This document shows positions 44,039-52,533 of a stretch of 64,000 nucleotides of DNA, in pieces. The stretch's first letter is position 1. Each line of letters begins with the position of its first letter. The stretch covers positions 1 through 64,000 of the forward strand of contig ONCZ01000009.1 of assembly GCA_900316445.1 (NCBI GenBank), in the 5' to 3' direction. The stretch is from an uncultured Prevotellaceae bacterium. Lineage in GTDB: Bacteria > Bacteroidota > Bacteroidia > Bacteroidales > Bacteroidaceae. Both the position numbers and the translations under genes were made by a program. The notes under the pieces are model-generated. The model did no database searches, was not told the origin of the DNA, and saw only the letters and a list, made by a program, of their open reading frames with translations.

Positions 44039-45202
44039 ATGAATATGATTAGTGATACCATCAAGTACATCGGTGTCGATGATCTCGACATCGATCTCTT
44101 CGAGAGCCAGTATGTTGTGCCCGAGGGCATGAGTTATAACTCCTATCTGATCGACGACGACAAGATTGCCGTCTTGGATACCGCCGACCGTCGCAAGGCT
44201 GACGAGTGGAAGGCAAACCTGAAGGCTGCGCTGGGCGATCGCCAGCCGGATTATCTGGTGGCTCACCACATGGAGCCCGATCACGCTGCACTCATCGCTT
44301 GGATGCTGGAGACCTATCCTGGTTTGCAGTTGGTTTGTAGTGCTCAGGCCGTGAAGATGCTGCCAAATTTCTTTGAGGGCTTTAACTTTGAGGGACGTGT
44401 CATCACCGTCAAGGAAGGCGATATCCTCTCGTTGGGCCATCATGAACTGAAGTTTATCACGGCAGCGATGGTGCATTGGCCTGAGGTGATTATGAGTTAC
44501 GACAGTCTGGACAAGGTGCTGTTCTCTGCTGATGCATTTGGTAAGTTTGGTGCATTGGTCAACGAGACGGATGACTGGGCTTGTGAGGCACGCCGCTATT
44601 ATTTCAACATCTGCGGCAAGTATGGCATACAGGTTCAGAGCGTTTTGAAGAAGGCGGCTGCCCTCGACATTCAGACTATCTGTCCGCTGCATGGTCCTGT
44701 GCTCAAGGGTGAGGCGTTGGCTGAGGCTGCGAAACTCTACGATACTTGGAGTAAGTATGAGCCAGAGAGCGAGGGTGTGCTCATTGCCTATGCCAGCATT
44801 CACGGCGGTACGGCCAAGGTGGCAGAGCGTCTGGGTGAGATACTCAACCAGAAGGGTGCCAAGAAGGTCGTGGTCAGCGACCTGAGCCGCGAAGATATGG
44901 CAGAGGTCATCGAGGATGCTTTCCGTTATCCTACGGTTGTGGTCGCTGCGTCGAGTTACGACGGCGGCGTGTTCCCCGTGATGCACGATTTCCTTTACCA
45001 TCTGCAGATTAAGAACTACCAGAAGCGTCGTTTCGCCATCATCGAGAACGGCAGTTGGGCTCCCTCCGCAGGTAAAGTGATGCGCTCGATGATTGAGGCT
45101 ATGAAGGACTGCGAGATTGTGGAACCCCTGATCACCATCCGCTCACGTATGAAGTCCGGCGACGAGGCCCTGCTGGAGCAGTTGGCTGACAGTCTGGTGT
45201 AA
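44039..45202 (+). CDS. fprA: Flavodiiron protein (oxygen/NO reductase)
   Basis: A 387-residue type A flavodiiron protein protecting anaerobes by reducing O2 or NO to water or N2O. The metallo-beta-lactamase-like domain carries the diiron ligands HHMEPDH, the HWPEVI site, the FSADAFG Asp and CPLHGPV. The C-terminal flavodoxin domain begins VLIAYASIHGGTAKVAERLG (FMN phosphate loop). There is no rubredoxin fusion. It immediately precedes the Ogt-like gene. Confidence 0.9.
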   Translation: MNMISDTIKYIGVDDLDIDLFESQYVVPEGMSYNSYLIDDDKIAVLDTADRRKADEWKANLKAALGDRQPDYLVAHHMEPDHAALIAWMLETYPGLQLVCSAQAVKMLPNFFEGFNFEGRVITVKEGDILSLGHHELKFITAAMVHWPEVIMSYDSLDKVLFSADAFGKFGALVNETDDWACEARRYYFNICGKYGIQVQSVLKKAAALDIQTICPLHGPVLKGEALAEAAKLYDTWSKYEPESEGVLIAYASIHGGTAKVAERLGEILNQKGAKKVVVSDLSREDMAEVIEDAFRYPTVVVAASSYDGGVFPVMHDFLYHLQIKNYQKRRFAIIENGSWAPSAGKVMRSMIEAMKDCEIVEPLITIRSRMKSGDEALLEQLADSLV

Positions 45203-45544
45203 ATGAAGGACTATCCTGATAGGATGTCGCCGGAGCAGGCACGGGCGTTTCGCGATGCCGTGCTGAACATCGTCAGCCAGATACCTCGCGGACGGGTGAC
45301 CACTTATGGTCATATCGCTGCCTTGGCAGGCTGGCCGAGTCATTCGCGGATGGTGGGTCGTACTTTGAGATATACGCCTGGAACTGAGTTACTTCCCTGT
45401 CATCGTGTGGTCAACATAGAAGGCCGCACTGCCCCCGGTTGGAGTCGCCAGCGTCCCCTGTTAGAGGAAGAGGGCGTCCGCTTCAAACCCAATGGTCATG
45501 TGGATATGTCTCGCCATCTTTGGGAGCCGCCGATGACATTGTGA
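45203..45544 (+). CDS. Methylated-DNA cysteine methyltransferase-like protein (short form)
   Basis: A 113-residue protein equivalent to the DNA-binding half of Ogt/MGMT. The alkyl-acceptor motif LLPCHRVVNIEG retains the Cys, so unlike alkyltransferase-like (Atl) proteins it may be catalytic. IPRGRVTTYGHIAALAGWP is the helix-turn-helix/finger region. The N-terminal domain is absent. It starts immediately after the flavodiiron gene stop codon. Confidence 0.85.
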   Translation: MKDYPDRMSPEQARAFRDAVLNIVSQIPRGRVTTYGHIAALAGWPSHSRMVGRTLRYTPGTELLPCHRVVNIEGRTAPGWSRQRPLLEEEGVRFKPNGHVDMSRHLWEPPMTL

Positions 45545-45568
45545 TATGAGATTAATGGTAATTTGTAT

Positions 45569-46639
45569 ATGAAGATTATCGTGGCGATTGATTCGTTTAA
45601 GGGTTGTCTGACATCGGCTGAGGCTAATCAGGCGGCAAGTGAGGGTATTCTTGCGAAGATGCCTGATGCAAAGGTGGTGCAAATGCCTGTCAGCGATGGT
45701 GGAGAGGGATTCCTGGAGGCATTCCAGTCAGCGATGGGTGGCTCGATTGTGGAGGTCAACGTGAAGGATTCGCTGATGCGAACTATTGTGGCGCAGTATT
45801 TGGTGCAAGGTGATACGGCTGTGATAGAGATCGCCAAGGCCAGCGGACTGACGTTGCTTTCGCCAGAAGAGCGCAATCCGATGGTGGCTACGAGCTACGG
45901 CACAGGACAGTTGGTGGTGGATGCCGTAAGAAGAGGATGCAAACACATCATCGTAGGACTTGGCGGAAGTGCCACCAGCGACTGCGGAATTGGTATGTTG
46001 CGGGCGATTATCGCAGCCTTTGCAAAGGACGGCAATTGGGATGATGTGCATGAACTGGATGATGTCCGTTTCACGATTGCAACGGATGTCACCAATCCGC
46101 TCTGTGGCGAGAATGGGGCAGCTTATGTCTTTGGGCCGCAAAAGTTTGCTCCACAAGCTGCGACACATGAACAGATTCTTGCCCTTGATGCTCGTGCCAA
46201 ACGGTTTGCTGAGGCTTCTGCCAAGCATCTTGGCTGCGATTTCCAAAACACGCCAGGTGCAGGTGCAGCAGGCGGCTTGGGCTATGCTTTCCTGCAATAT
46301 ATGAATGCAGATTGTCGCTCTGGCATCGACCTCCTGCTCGACACCATCCATTTCGACGACTTACTACAAGACACCGACCTTGTAATTACTGGCGAAGGCT
46401 CTGCCGACCGTCAAACGCTTATGGGCAAACTACCCTTTGGCATCCTACAACGCGCCCAACGACATCACGTTCCCGTCATGCTAATAGCTGGCCGCATAGC
46501 CGACGAACAACTCCTCCTCGATGCCGGCTTCTCCCGTGTCGCCTGCATCAATCCCCCCAACTTACCCCTCGAAATCGCCCTTCAACCCGCAACCGCGAAA
46601 GAAAACATCAGGCATGTAATTGCAAAAACGGTCGAATAG
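45569..46639 (+). CDS. glxK: Glycerate kinase
   Basis: A 356-residue glycerate 2-kinase of the GarK/GlxK family. The start is MKIIVAIDSFKGCLTSAEAN, with PVSDGGEGFLEAF, VGLGGSATSDCGIGML and DLVITGEGSADRQTLMGKLP as family blocks. The ATG at 45569 is preferred to a TTG two codons earlier. It phosphorylates glycerate for entry into glycolysis. Just after it lies the scrap of another gene. Confidence 0.92.
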   Translation: MKIIVAIDSFKGCLTSAEANQAASEGILAKMPDAKVVQMPVSDGGEGFLEAFQSAMGGSIVEVNVKDSLMRTIVAQYLVQGDTAVIEIAKASGLTLLSPEERNPMVATSYGTGQLVVDAVRRGCKHIIVGLGGSATSDCGIGMLRAIIAAFAKDGNWDDVHELDDVRFTIATDVTNPLCGENGAAYVFGPQKFAPQAATHEQILALDARAKRFAEASAKHLGCDFQNTPGAGAAGGLGYAFLQYMNADCRSGIDLLLDTIHFDDLLQDTDLVITGEGSADRQTLMGKLPFGILQRAQRHHVPVMLIAGRIADEQLLLDAGFSRVACINPPNLPLEIALQPATAKENIRHVIAKTVE

Positions 46640-46643
46640 TGCG

Positions 46644-46694
46644 ACCGCCGGGATTTATATCAAGAACGGGCGTAAGGTTGTGAAGAGGAAGTGA
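46644..46694 (+). pseudogene. Scrap of a secreted-protein C-terminal tail
   Basis: The 16 codons before a TGA read TAGIYIKNGRKVVKRK. This matches the terminal tail of the secreted proteins ending at 4722 (GIVIKNGKKTILK) and 14138 (GIYIKDGKKVIIK). No start or body remains, so it is the end of a deleted gene. Confidence 0.65.
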
Positions 46695-46700
46695 AGAAAA

Positions 46701-48653
46701 TTACTGAACCCGCAGGCACATCATCGTCAGATCATCGTTGGGCTCGGCACCGTTGCGGTGCTGAGCCACTTCTGTTTCAAGGGCCTCAACCACCTGGCGG
46801 GCTGTGTCGAATTGGGTGTCACGAAGGATGTCCAACAGCCGTTTGTCGCCAAACTGCTCCTGTTCCAGGTTCTCGGCTTCGTTCAGGCCGTCGGTATAGA
46901 TGAAGAGAGCACGGCCCTTCACGCTATCCATCTCCTCGCCCTTGAACTCATAGTCAGGCCACAGACCGATGGGCACGTTGGGGATCATCTTGAGGAAATC
47001 GCCCTGGTGCTTGCCGCCACCGATGACAGGCGGGTTGTGGCCGGCATTGCAGAAGGCGAGGTGACCCGTCTGCATGTCGAGCATACCGATGAACATCGTG
47101 ACAAACATGCCGTTGACGTTGTCCTCGCCAGACAGTTCGCTGTTCATGCGGTTGCAGATGGCGGCAGGCTCCAAGCCCTGATGGGCCATCGTGCTGAACA
47201 GTCGGGTGACTTGAGCCATGAAGAGCGAGGCGGGCACACCTTTGCCTGAGACATCACCCACGGCGAAATACAGCTTCGTGCCGTTGATGATGCAGCCGTA
47301 GAGGTCACCACCCACTTCCCTGGCGGGCGTCATCGAGGCATAAATATCGAGACCTTCATGTTTGGGGAACGTGCTGGGCACCATCGACATCTGGATGTTG
47401 CGGGCAATATTCAGCTCACCCTCAATGCGCTCCTGGTCAGCCTTCATCTTTGCCATACGCTTGGCCGAACGGTAGCGCTGGAAGATAAAGAGTGTGACAC
47501 CAATCACAGTTAGCAAGATGAAGGCAAAAATGAGGATCATCTGCCTGTGCTCTGCCTGCATCTTCTCTCGTTCGCTCTGCAACTTCACTTCGTCCACCTC
47601 AAAGCGCTTGCTCAGCTCGTTCAGTTGGTCGGTTGTTTGTTGATTTCTAATAGAGTCTGTGACATTTCTCAATTTCGATAGACAATCATAGGCATCATGC
47701 CAGCTGCCCATCCCGGCAAATATGCGATACCGATGCTCTAAGGCATCCAAATATTGGCTGCTTAAATTCTCATTCGCGCCACTCAACTGCTCATTGCTCA
47801 ACTTCAGGGCTTCCTCATAATGCTTCTGAGCCCTAGCCAACTCGATACGTTTATTGATCACTTCATTGCGGGCTACATCTGTCCATCCCATCAACTCATT
47901 ATAGTAAGCTATGGAGTCAATCGCCAGGGCTGCCTCACGGTATTTCTTTGTGATTAAATAGTAGTTGTAGCACGAACGCTGGTACATATAAAGAAAAGAC
48001 CTCAGATTTCTCTTGGTAATCTTGACCGTATCCGTATGATGTCTGACCAACGAGTCGAGCGACTGCCTCCATTCTTTCAGCGTCAGCTCCATCGCCGGAT
48101 AATCGTCCTGTTGCCTTAACTGGCTCAGATAATGTGTATAGACCTTATTCAGAAAGCGAGGTTCATCCATGCCTTTCAATTTGTCAAGAACTGCACGGAG
48201 CAGACGGGCACATTCCTTCGGGTTCCTCTGAGTATTGTAAACCAAAGCCTTGATATAGTCAGCAGCCGCCAGCCCATAGTCATCGTTCAGGCTCATGGCC
48301 TCGGTATGCATCTTTTGGGCTTCCATCAAGGCGCTGTCAGGCTGTCCCGTACAGGCGTATTCTTCGCCCAGTTTGATCCACGTCTCGTAATACTGGTGCC
48401 AAAGCTGGTGTTCGCGGCATAAGTCCATATTGACACCGACCATCATAACGAGGGAGTCGTGCTTATTGTCGTTATAGTAGTCGTTGACAAGATTGTGCAG
48501 TTTCTTTGCAGAGTCCTCCCAATTGATGTCGGCAGCCTTTTGAGCATTGCCAACTTTCGCGCTCCGCTGGCACGACATGGGGATGATGGCCAGCAGCAGG
48601 ATAAAGGCTACGGCCACCTGCCGGATTTTATCAAGAACTTGGCTTCGTTCCAT
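46701..48653 (-). CDS. SpoIIE-type PP2C phosphatase with TPR-like sensor region
   Basis: A 650-residue protein. The start at 48653 is used because the promoter -7 box covers the upstream in-frame codons. An N-terminal lipobox-like ILLLAIIPMSCQ (Cys about 28) precedes a helical TPR-like region to about 370, a transmembrane helix (MILIFAFILLTVIGVTLFIF), a short linker coil and a PPM/SpoIIE domain with GGDLYG, FAVGDVSGKGVPASL, FCNAGHNPP and IYTDGLNEAEN. Such phosphatases usually act on anti-sigma-factor antagonists; no such gene is adjacent. Confidence 0.88.
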   Translation of the reverse strand: MERSQVLDKIRQVAVAFILLLAIIPMSCQRSAKVGNAQKAADINWEDSAKKLHNLVNDYYNDNKHDSLVMMVGVNMDLCREHQLWHQYYETWIKLGEEYACTGQPDSALMEAQKMHTEAMSLNDDYGLAAADYIKALVYNTQRNPKECARLLRAVLDKLKGMDEPRFLNKVYTHYLSQLRQQDDYPAMELTLKEWRQSLDSLVRHHTDTVKITKRNLRSFLYMYQRSCYNYYLITKKYREAALAIDSIAYYNELMGWTDVARNEVINKRIELARAQKHYEEALKLSNEQLSGANENLSSQYLDALEHRYRIFAGMGSWHDAYDCLSKLRNVTDSIRNQQTTDQLNELSKRFEVDEVKLQSEREKMQAEHRQMILIFAFILLTVIGVTLFIFQRYRSAKRMAKMKADQERIEGELNIARNIQMSMVPSTFPKHEGLDIYASMTPAREVGGDLYGCIINGTKLYFAVGDVSGKGVPASLFMAQVTRLFSTMAHQGLEPAAICNRMNSELSGEDNVNGMFVTMFIGMLDMQTGHLAFCNAGHNPPVIGGGKHQGDFLKMIPNVPIGLWPDYEFKGEEMDSVKGRALFIYTDGLNEAENLEQEQFGDKRLLDILRDTQFDTARQVVEALETEVAQHRNGAEPNDDLTMMCLRVQ

Positions 48654-48675
48654 ATTCACTATTGTATTTTCGATG

Positions 48676-48706
48676 CAAAGATACAACTTTTTTATGATCT
48701 ATCAAA
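48676..48706 (-). promoter_or_regulatory. Promoter of the SpoIIE-type phosphatase gene (copy 1)
   Basis: On the minus strand TTTG (48703-48706), 19 nt, TATCTTTG (48676-48683). The sequence 48671-48718 is repeated with one mismatch at 49127-49174 upstream of the HU-like gene. Confidence 0.85.
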
Positions 48707-48719
48707 CTTTTCAACCTTA

Positions 48720-49109
48720 TTATTTTTTTTCGCGTTCGTACTCAATGCCGTCGTAGAGATCCTGCACGCCGTCGATGCTCTCTGGGATGAAATGGACGCG
48801 AGCCCCACGAATGTGCTTCTTGGGATTGAAGTCTGAAGGATTGTCCACCTTGTCGCTCTCAATCTCCAGTTTCAGCAGGCCGATCCCATCCAAGCACACC
48901 TTGTCGCCGTTGCGCAGGTGTCGCTTGACGACTTTAGCAATTTGGCTAAGTGCTGTCTTGTAAACGACCTCGTCTATGGGAATCATTTCTTCGACGCACT
49001 CTTCCGCGATTTCCTTCGTGCCGACAGTCTGCTGATGCACAGCCACCGCCTTGTATTTGCCGAATGTCGAAAGCTTCGGCTTGGTTTCCTGTTGAAGCTT
49101 GTATTTCAT
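48720..49109 (-). CDS. HU-like DNA-binding protein
   Basis: A 129-residue member of the Bacteroidetes HU-related DNA-binding group. The region TKEIAEECVEEMIPIDEVVYK through IAKVVKRHLRNGDKVCLDGIGLLKLEI corresponds to the HU helices and first strands. The end (ARVHFIPESIDGVQDLYDGI) is family-specific. The start at 49109 is supported by the promoter position. It may be a nucleoid or regulatory protein; its near-identical promoter to the phosphatase gene suggests joint control. Confidence 0.75.
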   Translation of the reverse strand: MKYKLQQETKPKLSTFGKYKAVAVHQQTVGTKEIAEECVEEMIPIDEVVYKTALSQIAKVVKRHLRNGDKVCLDGIGLLKLEIESDKVDNPSDFNPKKHIRGARVHFIPESIDGVQDLYDGIEYEREKK

Positions 49110-49131
49110 AAATCGATTGTATTTGTCGATG

Positions 49132-49162
49132 CAAAGATACAACTTTTTTATGATCTATCAAA
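49132..49162 (-). promoter_or_regulatory. Promoter of the HU-like gene (copy 2)
   Basis: TTTG (49159-49162), 19 nt, TATCTTTG (49132-49139) on the minus strand. It is nearly identical to the phosphatase promoter, with the same 23-nt distance from box to ATG. Confidence 0.85.
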
Positions 49163-49216
49163 CTTTTCCACCTTTTTATATATAATAAGGGGAATGCCAA
49201 GATTATACATCCGCCT

Positions 49217-49239
49217 CACGCGGGGACAGTCCCCGCGTG
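49217..49239. terminator. Perfect GC-rich palindrome between the HU-like and secreted-protein genes
   Basis: CACGCGGGGAC and GTCCCCGCGTG are inverted around a single A. It sits 35 nt after the end of the minus-strand secreted-protein operon. There is no T run, so termination is plausible but unproved. Confidence 0.5.
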
Positions 49240-49273
49240 CGCTTGACTACTGTGTCAACCATTTGCAATATTT

Positions 49274-50281
49274 CTATTCTTTTATTACATAATACGATAT
49301 CATAATGATTCTTTTCTTGTTCGTGCTTATATTTATGATGCATTTTTCATTGTTGACAATAGCCTCTCCTTCAAATTTATACATCACGTCGTTATCCTCA
49401 AACGAAACAGTCTCTTCTAAGGTGACACCATATTTATCTTTTATTTCTTGGATACTCTTCACTAAATTTTCCTCAGAGTAGTTAAATGTATAAAACACCA
49501 TTTCAAGTTTCTCTTGAAAGAATGTATAGTTTATCCCCTTAGTTTTTCCCGTATTACTATATGCAACAGACCATTTGTCTTCATAATCTTTTATCCAGTT
49601 GAATTGTTTCATATAATTCTCGACATCTTCCATCGAACTTCCCCAATTAAGACATGGAGAAAAATCTGAATCATCATCTATTACAGGATTATGAGGATCA
49701 TCATCATCAAATTTGAAAGGATTATCTGTACGGTCAGCATTAGACACTCTTCTCAATAAAACATTTGCTGTTTGTCCCAATAGTTCTATGTCGAAATTGA
49801 ACCATTCATCATTAAGTTCCCATATTTTAATCTTAAAATAAACGAGGTAATCTTCAGAGTCAGACAATGCATACGGGCCACCCTTTTTCCAAACAGCGAA
49901 CTCATCCACTTTGTCATAAACCCTTCCGTTAGAACAAATCTGGATTTTATCTCCTGGCAGCAAGTCAGAAATAATATTATCCCATTCGGTCATTCCGTTT
50001 ATAGATACAAATTTCCATTCTCCCACAGGTGATGCAAATTCATCATCCGGTTCACAGCTAAACACCATGGCATTTATTCCTTCGCTATAAGATGTACTTG
50101 AACCATCGACAGACTTTAGGACAAATGAGTCATCTGAATTAAATTCAATATGACTAATATTATCCCAATCTATATGCTGAACGGAGCCATTATTACCGAC
50201 TATATCGATTGTCCGTTTCTGCGCATTCATGTTGATTGATGCGCATAATAGAGCCAAACATAAAAGAAAAATTCTCATCAT
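49274..50281 (-). CDS. Secreted protein of unknown function
   Basis: A 335-residue exported protein (signal peptide ending INMNAQ). The first part (IDIVGNNGSVQHIDWDNISH..IEFNSDDSFVL..SEGINAMVF) is a short beta motif common at the start of Prevotella surface proteins. I recognise no domain in the rest. It overlaps the upstream 148-residue gene by 4 nt, so the two are translated together. Confidence 0.65.
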   Translation of the reverse strand: MMRIFLLCLALLCASINMNAQKRTIDIVGNNGSVQHIDWDNISHIEFNSDDSFVLKSVDGSSTSYSEGINAMVFSCEPDDEFASPVGEWKFVSINGMTEWDNIISDLLPGDKIQICSNGRVYDKVDEFAVWKKGGPYALSDSEDYLVYFKIKIWELNDEWFNFDIELLGQTANVLLRRVSNADRTDNPFKFDDDDPHNPVIDDDSDFSPCLNWGSSMEDVENYMKQFNWIKDYEDKWSVAYSNTGKTKGINYTFFQEKLEMVFYTFNYSEENLVKSIQEIKDKYGVTLEETVSFEDNDVMYKFEGEAIVNNEKCIINISTNKKRIIMISYYVIKE

Positions 50282-50724
50282 TTTGTAAACTTTATAGACT
50301 TGTTATTTACCTTTAAAACATATATGCCGTTTGCATATCCGCTCAAATCAAGTGTTAGAGAGCTTCCGGCAGAACGACATGAGGAAAGCATAACACCATT
50401 TGCGGAATAAAGAATAATGGTATCTCCTGACTTAATTCCATCTATTCTTACTTGATTTCCTACTTCGCTTTTCAATATAAAATATTCTGGCAGGCATATT
50501 CTCTTTATACCTGCAGGATCCTCAAACTTGACAATAGTATCATCCATTCTAGACATAATGGATGAGTTGTCATCAAAGGTAATTCTAAGATAGATACCCT
50601 CTGCCTCAATCTTATACGGGGCTTTCTCAACTACATTATTATTAATTGTAATTGTTGTTTTGGCAAAGCAAATAGATAGAGAAAAAATGCTAAGCCACAT
50701 TAATATAAAATATCTTCTGACCAT
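50278..50724 (-). CDS. Small secreted protein with type IX-like sorting domain
   Basis: A 148-residue exported protein (signal peptide ending SICFAK). The last 45 residues (TIILYSANGVMLSSC..SLTLDLSGYANGIYVLKV..KFTK) match the T9SS type A sorting domain pattern: Y-x-x-x-G-x, then L-D-L-S, then G-I-Y-(V/L)-x-K-(V/I). Little is left for a functional domain, so it may be a sorting carrier. It overlaps its neighbours on both sides. Confidence 0.65.
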   Translation of the reverse strand: MVRRYFILMWLSIFSLSICFAKTTITINNNVVEKAPYKIEAEGIYLRITFDDNSSIMSRMDDTIVKFEDPAGIKRICLPEYFILKSEVGNQVRIDGIKSGDTIILYSANGVMLSSCRSAGSSLTLDLSGYANGIYVLKVNNKSIKFTK

Positions 50725-50972
50725 AATAATTGTGTATTAAAGTTTCTATTTGAACAAAACATAAGAGCATAATATATTTTTGATGTGTCATTTGCCACTA
50801 TCAGCCTTACTGATATGTTTTGATTTCTGTGTTTGAAGGCTGTATCCAATGCCACAGTAGTGTATTTAATGATTTTACTGTCTTTTGGCTTAGACTGAGC
50901 CTGAGCGTTTAACACAAAAACAAATAATACAGAAACGAGAATAAATAAAACTCTACTACTTTTGCTAGTCAT
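50700..50972 (-). CDS. Small secreted protein, unknown
   Basis: A 90-residue frame with a signal peptide (VLFILVSVLFVFVLNAQAQ) and a short mature part (IIKYTTVALDTAFKHRNQNI..ISVRLIVANDTSKIYYALMF). Its 3' end overlaps the next gene by 25 nt in another frame. It may be a truncated longer protein. No family recognised. Confidence 0.5.
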   Translation of the reverse strand: MTSKSSRVLFILVSVLFVFVLNAQAQSKPKDSKIIKYTTVALDTAFKHRNQNISVRLIVANDTSKIYYALMFCSNRNFNTQLLWSEDILY

Positions 50973-51055
50973 ATTCGTAATTATTTAAATTAATATATTT
51001 CATTTATTGTTTAGATTTGGTGTAATAAAAACGTGGACTATTACTTCGTCTACGT

Positions 51056-51170
51056 CATTCGAGGTATTGGGGATAACCTAACAATCTTAAACGAGTAAAT
51101 GCCCACGCCAGCGGCGTGAACGATCTACTTCAGTTCTTGATTGTTTCTCTAATTCCCCAATTATCGAATG
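51056..51170. other. Long imperfect hairpin in an intergenic region
   Basis: Over 115 nt the two halves pair in register: CATTCGA/TCGAATG, TTGGGGA/TCCCCAA, AACAATC/GATTGTT, and CACGCC/GGCGTG around a 3-nt loop. No reading frame covers it. It could be a small RNA (6S-like shape) or a miniature inverted-repeat element. The rest of 50973-52072 is AT-rich and holds only the repeat structures listed. Confidence 0.5.
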
Positions 51171-51500
51171 GCAAGAATCAAAAGTGGATGTTCCAGTCTT
51201 TTGTCTTTATTTTTTCTTTGCTATGTCACCATAAGCTATATGTTTTTAGAGTTTGACATTATTAATTATGCTTTGACGGTGCAAATATAAGGAATAATTT
51301 TGAGATTTGCAAGTTTTTGTGCAAAAAAGCGTCTGAGCGTCTTTTCTAAGATGTATAAAATAGCAATCATTTGGCTGATGACGGCAATGCAAATCATAAA
51401 GAAATTCTTATAAGATTCATGAAATTTCATACATAACTACATTAATAGTTTAATATATATCTGATAATCAAATATATATGTAAGTATTTAAATACATAAT

Positions 51501-51823
51501 AACTACATTATAACTACATATAACTACATTAAAACTACATAAAACGAGGTTTTATAGGCACTAAAGTCTTGGGAAATGGGGATGAGAGAGACAGAAAGGA
51601 TAGAGGTGAGCGGAAAATTCTCGAGAGAATTTTGGAGAAAGGATAGGGTAAAGTCGGAGTTTAGTTAGGGTAAAGTCCGAAATTCTCTCGAGAATTTTGG
51701 AGAGAAGGCTGGAGAAAGCCAGAGGAATGTATGAGAAAGATGAGGGTTTAGACGGCTTAAAAGGCGTGAAAATGGTCAAATCCATGTAGTTTGCATGTAG
51801 TTATATGTAGTTATAATGTAGTT
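51501..51823. repeat. Inverted AACTACAT arrays around a 243-nt core
   Basis: The left arm (51501-51540) has four AACTACAT-based units of 10-11 nt. The right arm (51784-51823) is its inverted copy, matching at 38 of 40 positions. The core contains two ATTCTC..GAGAATTTTGGAGA copies (51617 and 51682) flanking the words AGGGTAAAGTC (51645 and 51667). A further ACATAACTACATT/AATGTAGTTATGT pair lies outside at about 51431 and 51885. This is the largest of the four paired elements. Confidence 0.85.
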
Positions 51824-51950
51824 TCTATGTAATTAATTATGTTAATTAACCTTCTGATTATGAGAAAGATAATACAATTTCAATGTAGTTATGTAGTTAA
51901 AAACACATGATGCGTATCTTTTTCCGTCTTTTTCTGTTTTACTTTCTTTT

Positions 51951-52000
51951 ATTCTCTTTTATTCTTCTTTATTCTCTTTTATTCTTCTTTATTCTTTTAT
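51951..52000 (+). repeat. Five decamer repeats upstream of ridA
   Basis: Alternating ATTCTCTTTT and ATTCTTCTTT, with a last ATTCTTTTAT: five exact 10-nt periods. It lies 73 nt before the ridA promoter. Confidence 0.8.
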
Positions 52001-52072
52001 TTGCCATAAAAGTGCGGAAGATTTCCGAATAGGCCAATGTTTTTTAGAAAAAAGTGAAAAATTGTGCGAATA

Positions 52073-52104
52073 TTTGTTTGTTCGCTCATATATTCGTACC
52101 TTTG
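52073..52104 (+). promoter_or_regulatory. Promoter of ridA
   Basis: TTTG at 52073-52076, 20 nt, TACCTTTG at 52097-52104: a consensus match. The ATG at 52127 follows after a short leader. Confidence 0.8.
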
Positions 52105-52126
52105 CACCGATTAAAAAGGTTAGTAT

Positions 52127-52507
52127 ATGAAAAAAGTGATAAGTACAACAAAGGCACCTGCTGCCATCGGGCCGTATAGTCAGGCCATTCAGGTGGGGAA
52201 TCTCGTTTACACCTCTGGCCAGATTCCCATCGATCCCGCTACTGGAGTTTTTGTAGCAGGAGGCATTAAAGAACAGACGCGCCAGTCGCTCACCAACGTC
52301 AAGGCGATTCTTGAAGAGGCTGGTCTCACAATGGGAAACATTGTGAAGACGACGGTATTCCTGACCGACATGAACGACTTCGCAGATATGAACGCCGTCT
52401 ATGCGGAGTTCTTCGCTGAGCCGTATCCCGCTCGTTCTGCTGTGGCCGTCAAGACTTTGCCGAAGGGCGCCTTGGTGGAAATCGAGGTCGTCGCAGAAGT
52501 GGCATAA
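52127..52507 (+). CDS. ridA: RidA family 2-iminobutanoate/2-iminopropanoate deaminase
   Basis: A 126-residue YjgF/RidA protein that hydrolyses reactive enamines and imines from PLP enzymes. Family marks: [38 protein letters not shown], and the active-site Arg and Glu in [20 protein letters not shown]. The length is normal. It is 26 nt upstream of the SDR gene. Confidence 0.95.
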   Translation: MKKVISTTKAPAAIGPYSQAIQVGNLVYTSGQIPIDPATGVFVAGGIKEQTRQSLTNVKAILEEAGLTMGNIVKTTVFLTDMNDFADMNAVYAEFFAEPYPARSAVAVKTLPKGALVEIEVVAEVA

Positions 52508-52533
52508 CATCATCAACAAAACATATTAGACTT

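Noticed and set aside
43757-45001. 414-codon minus-strand frame across the permease end and flavodiiron gene
   Set aside because: It spans two real plus-strand genes and shows no family motif.
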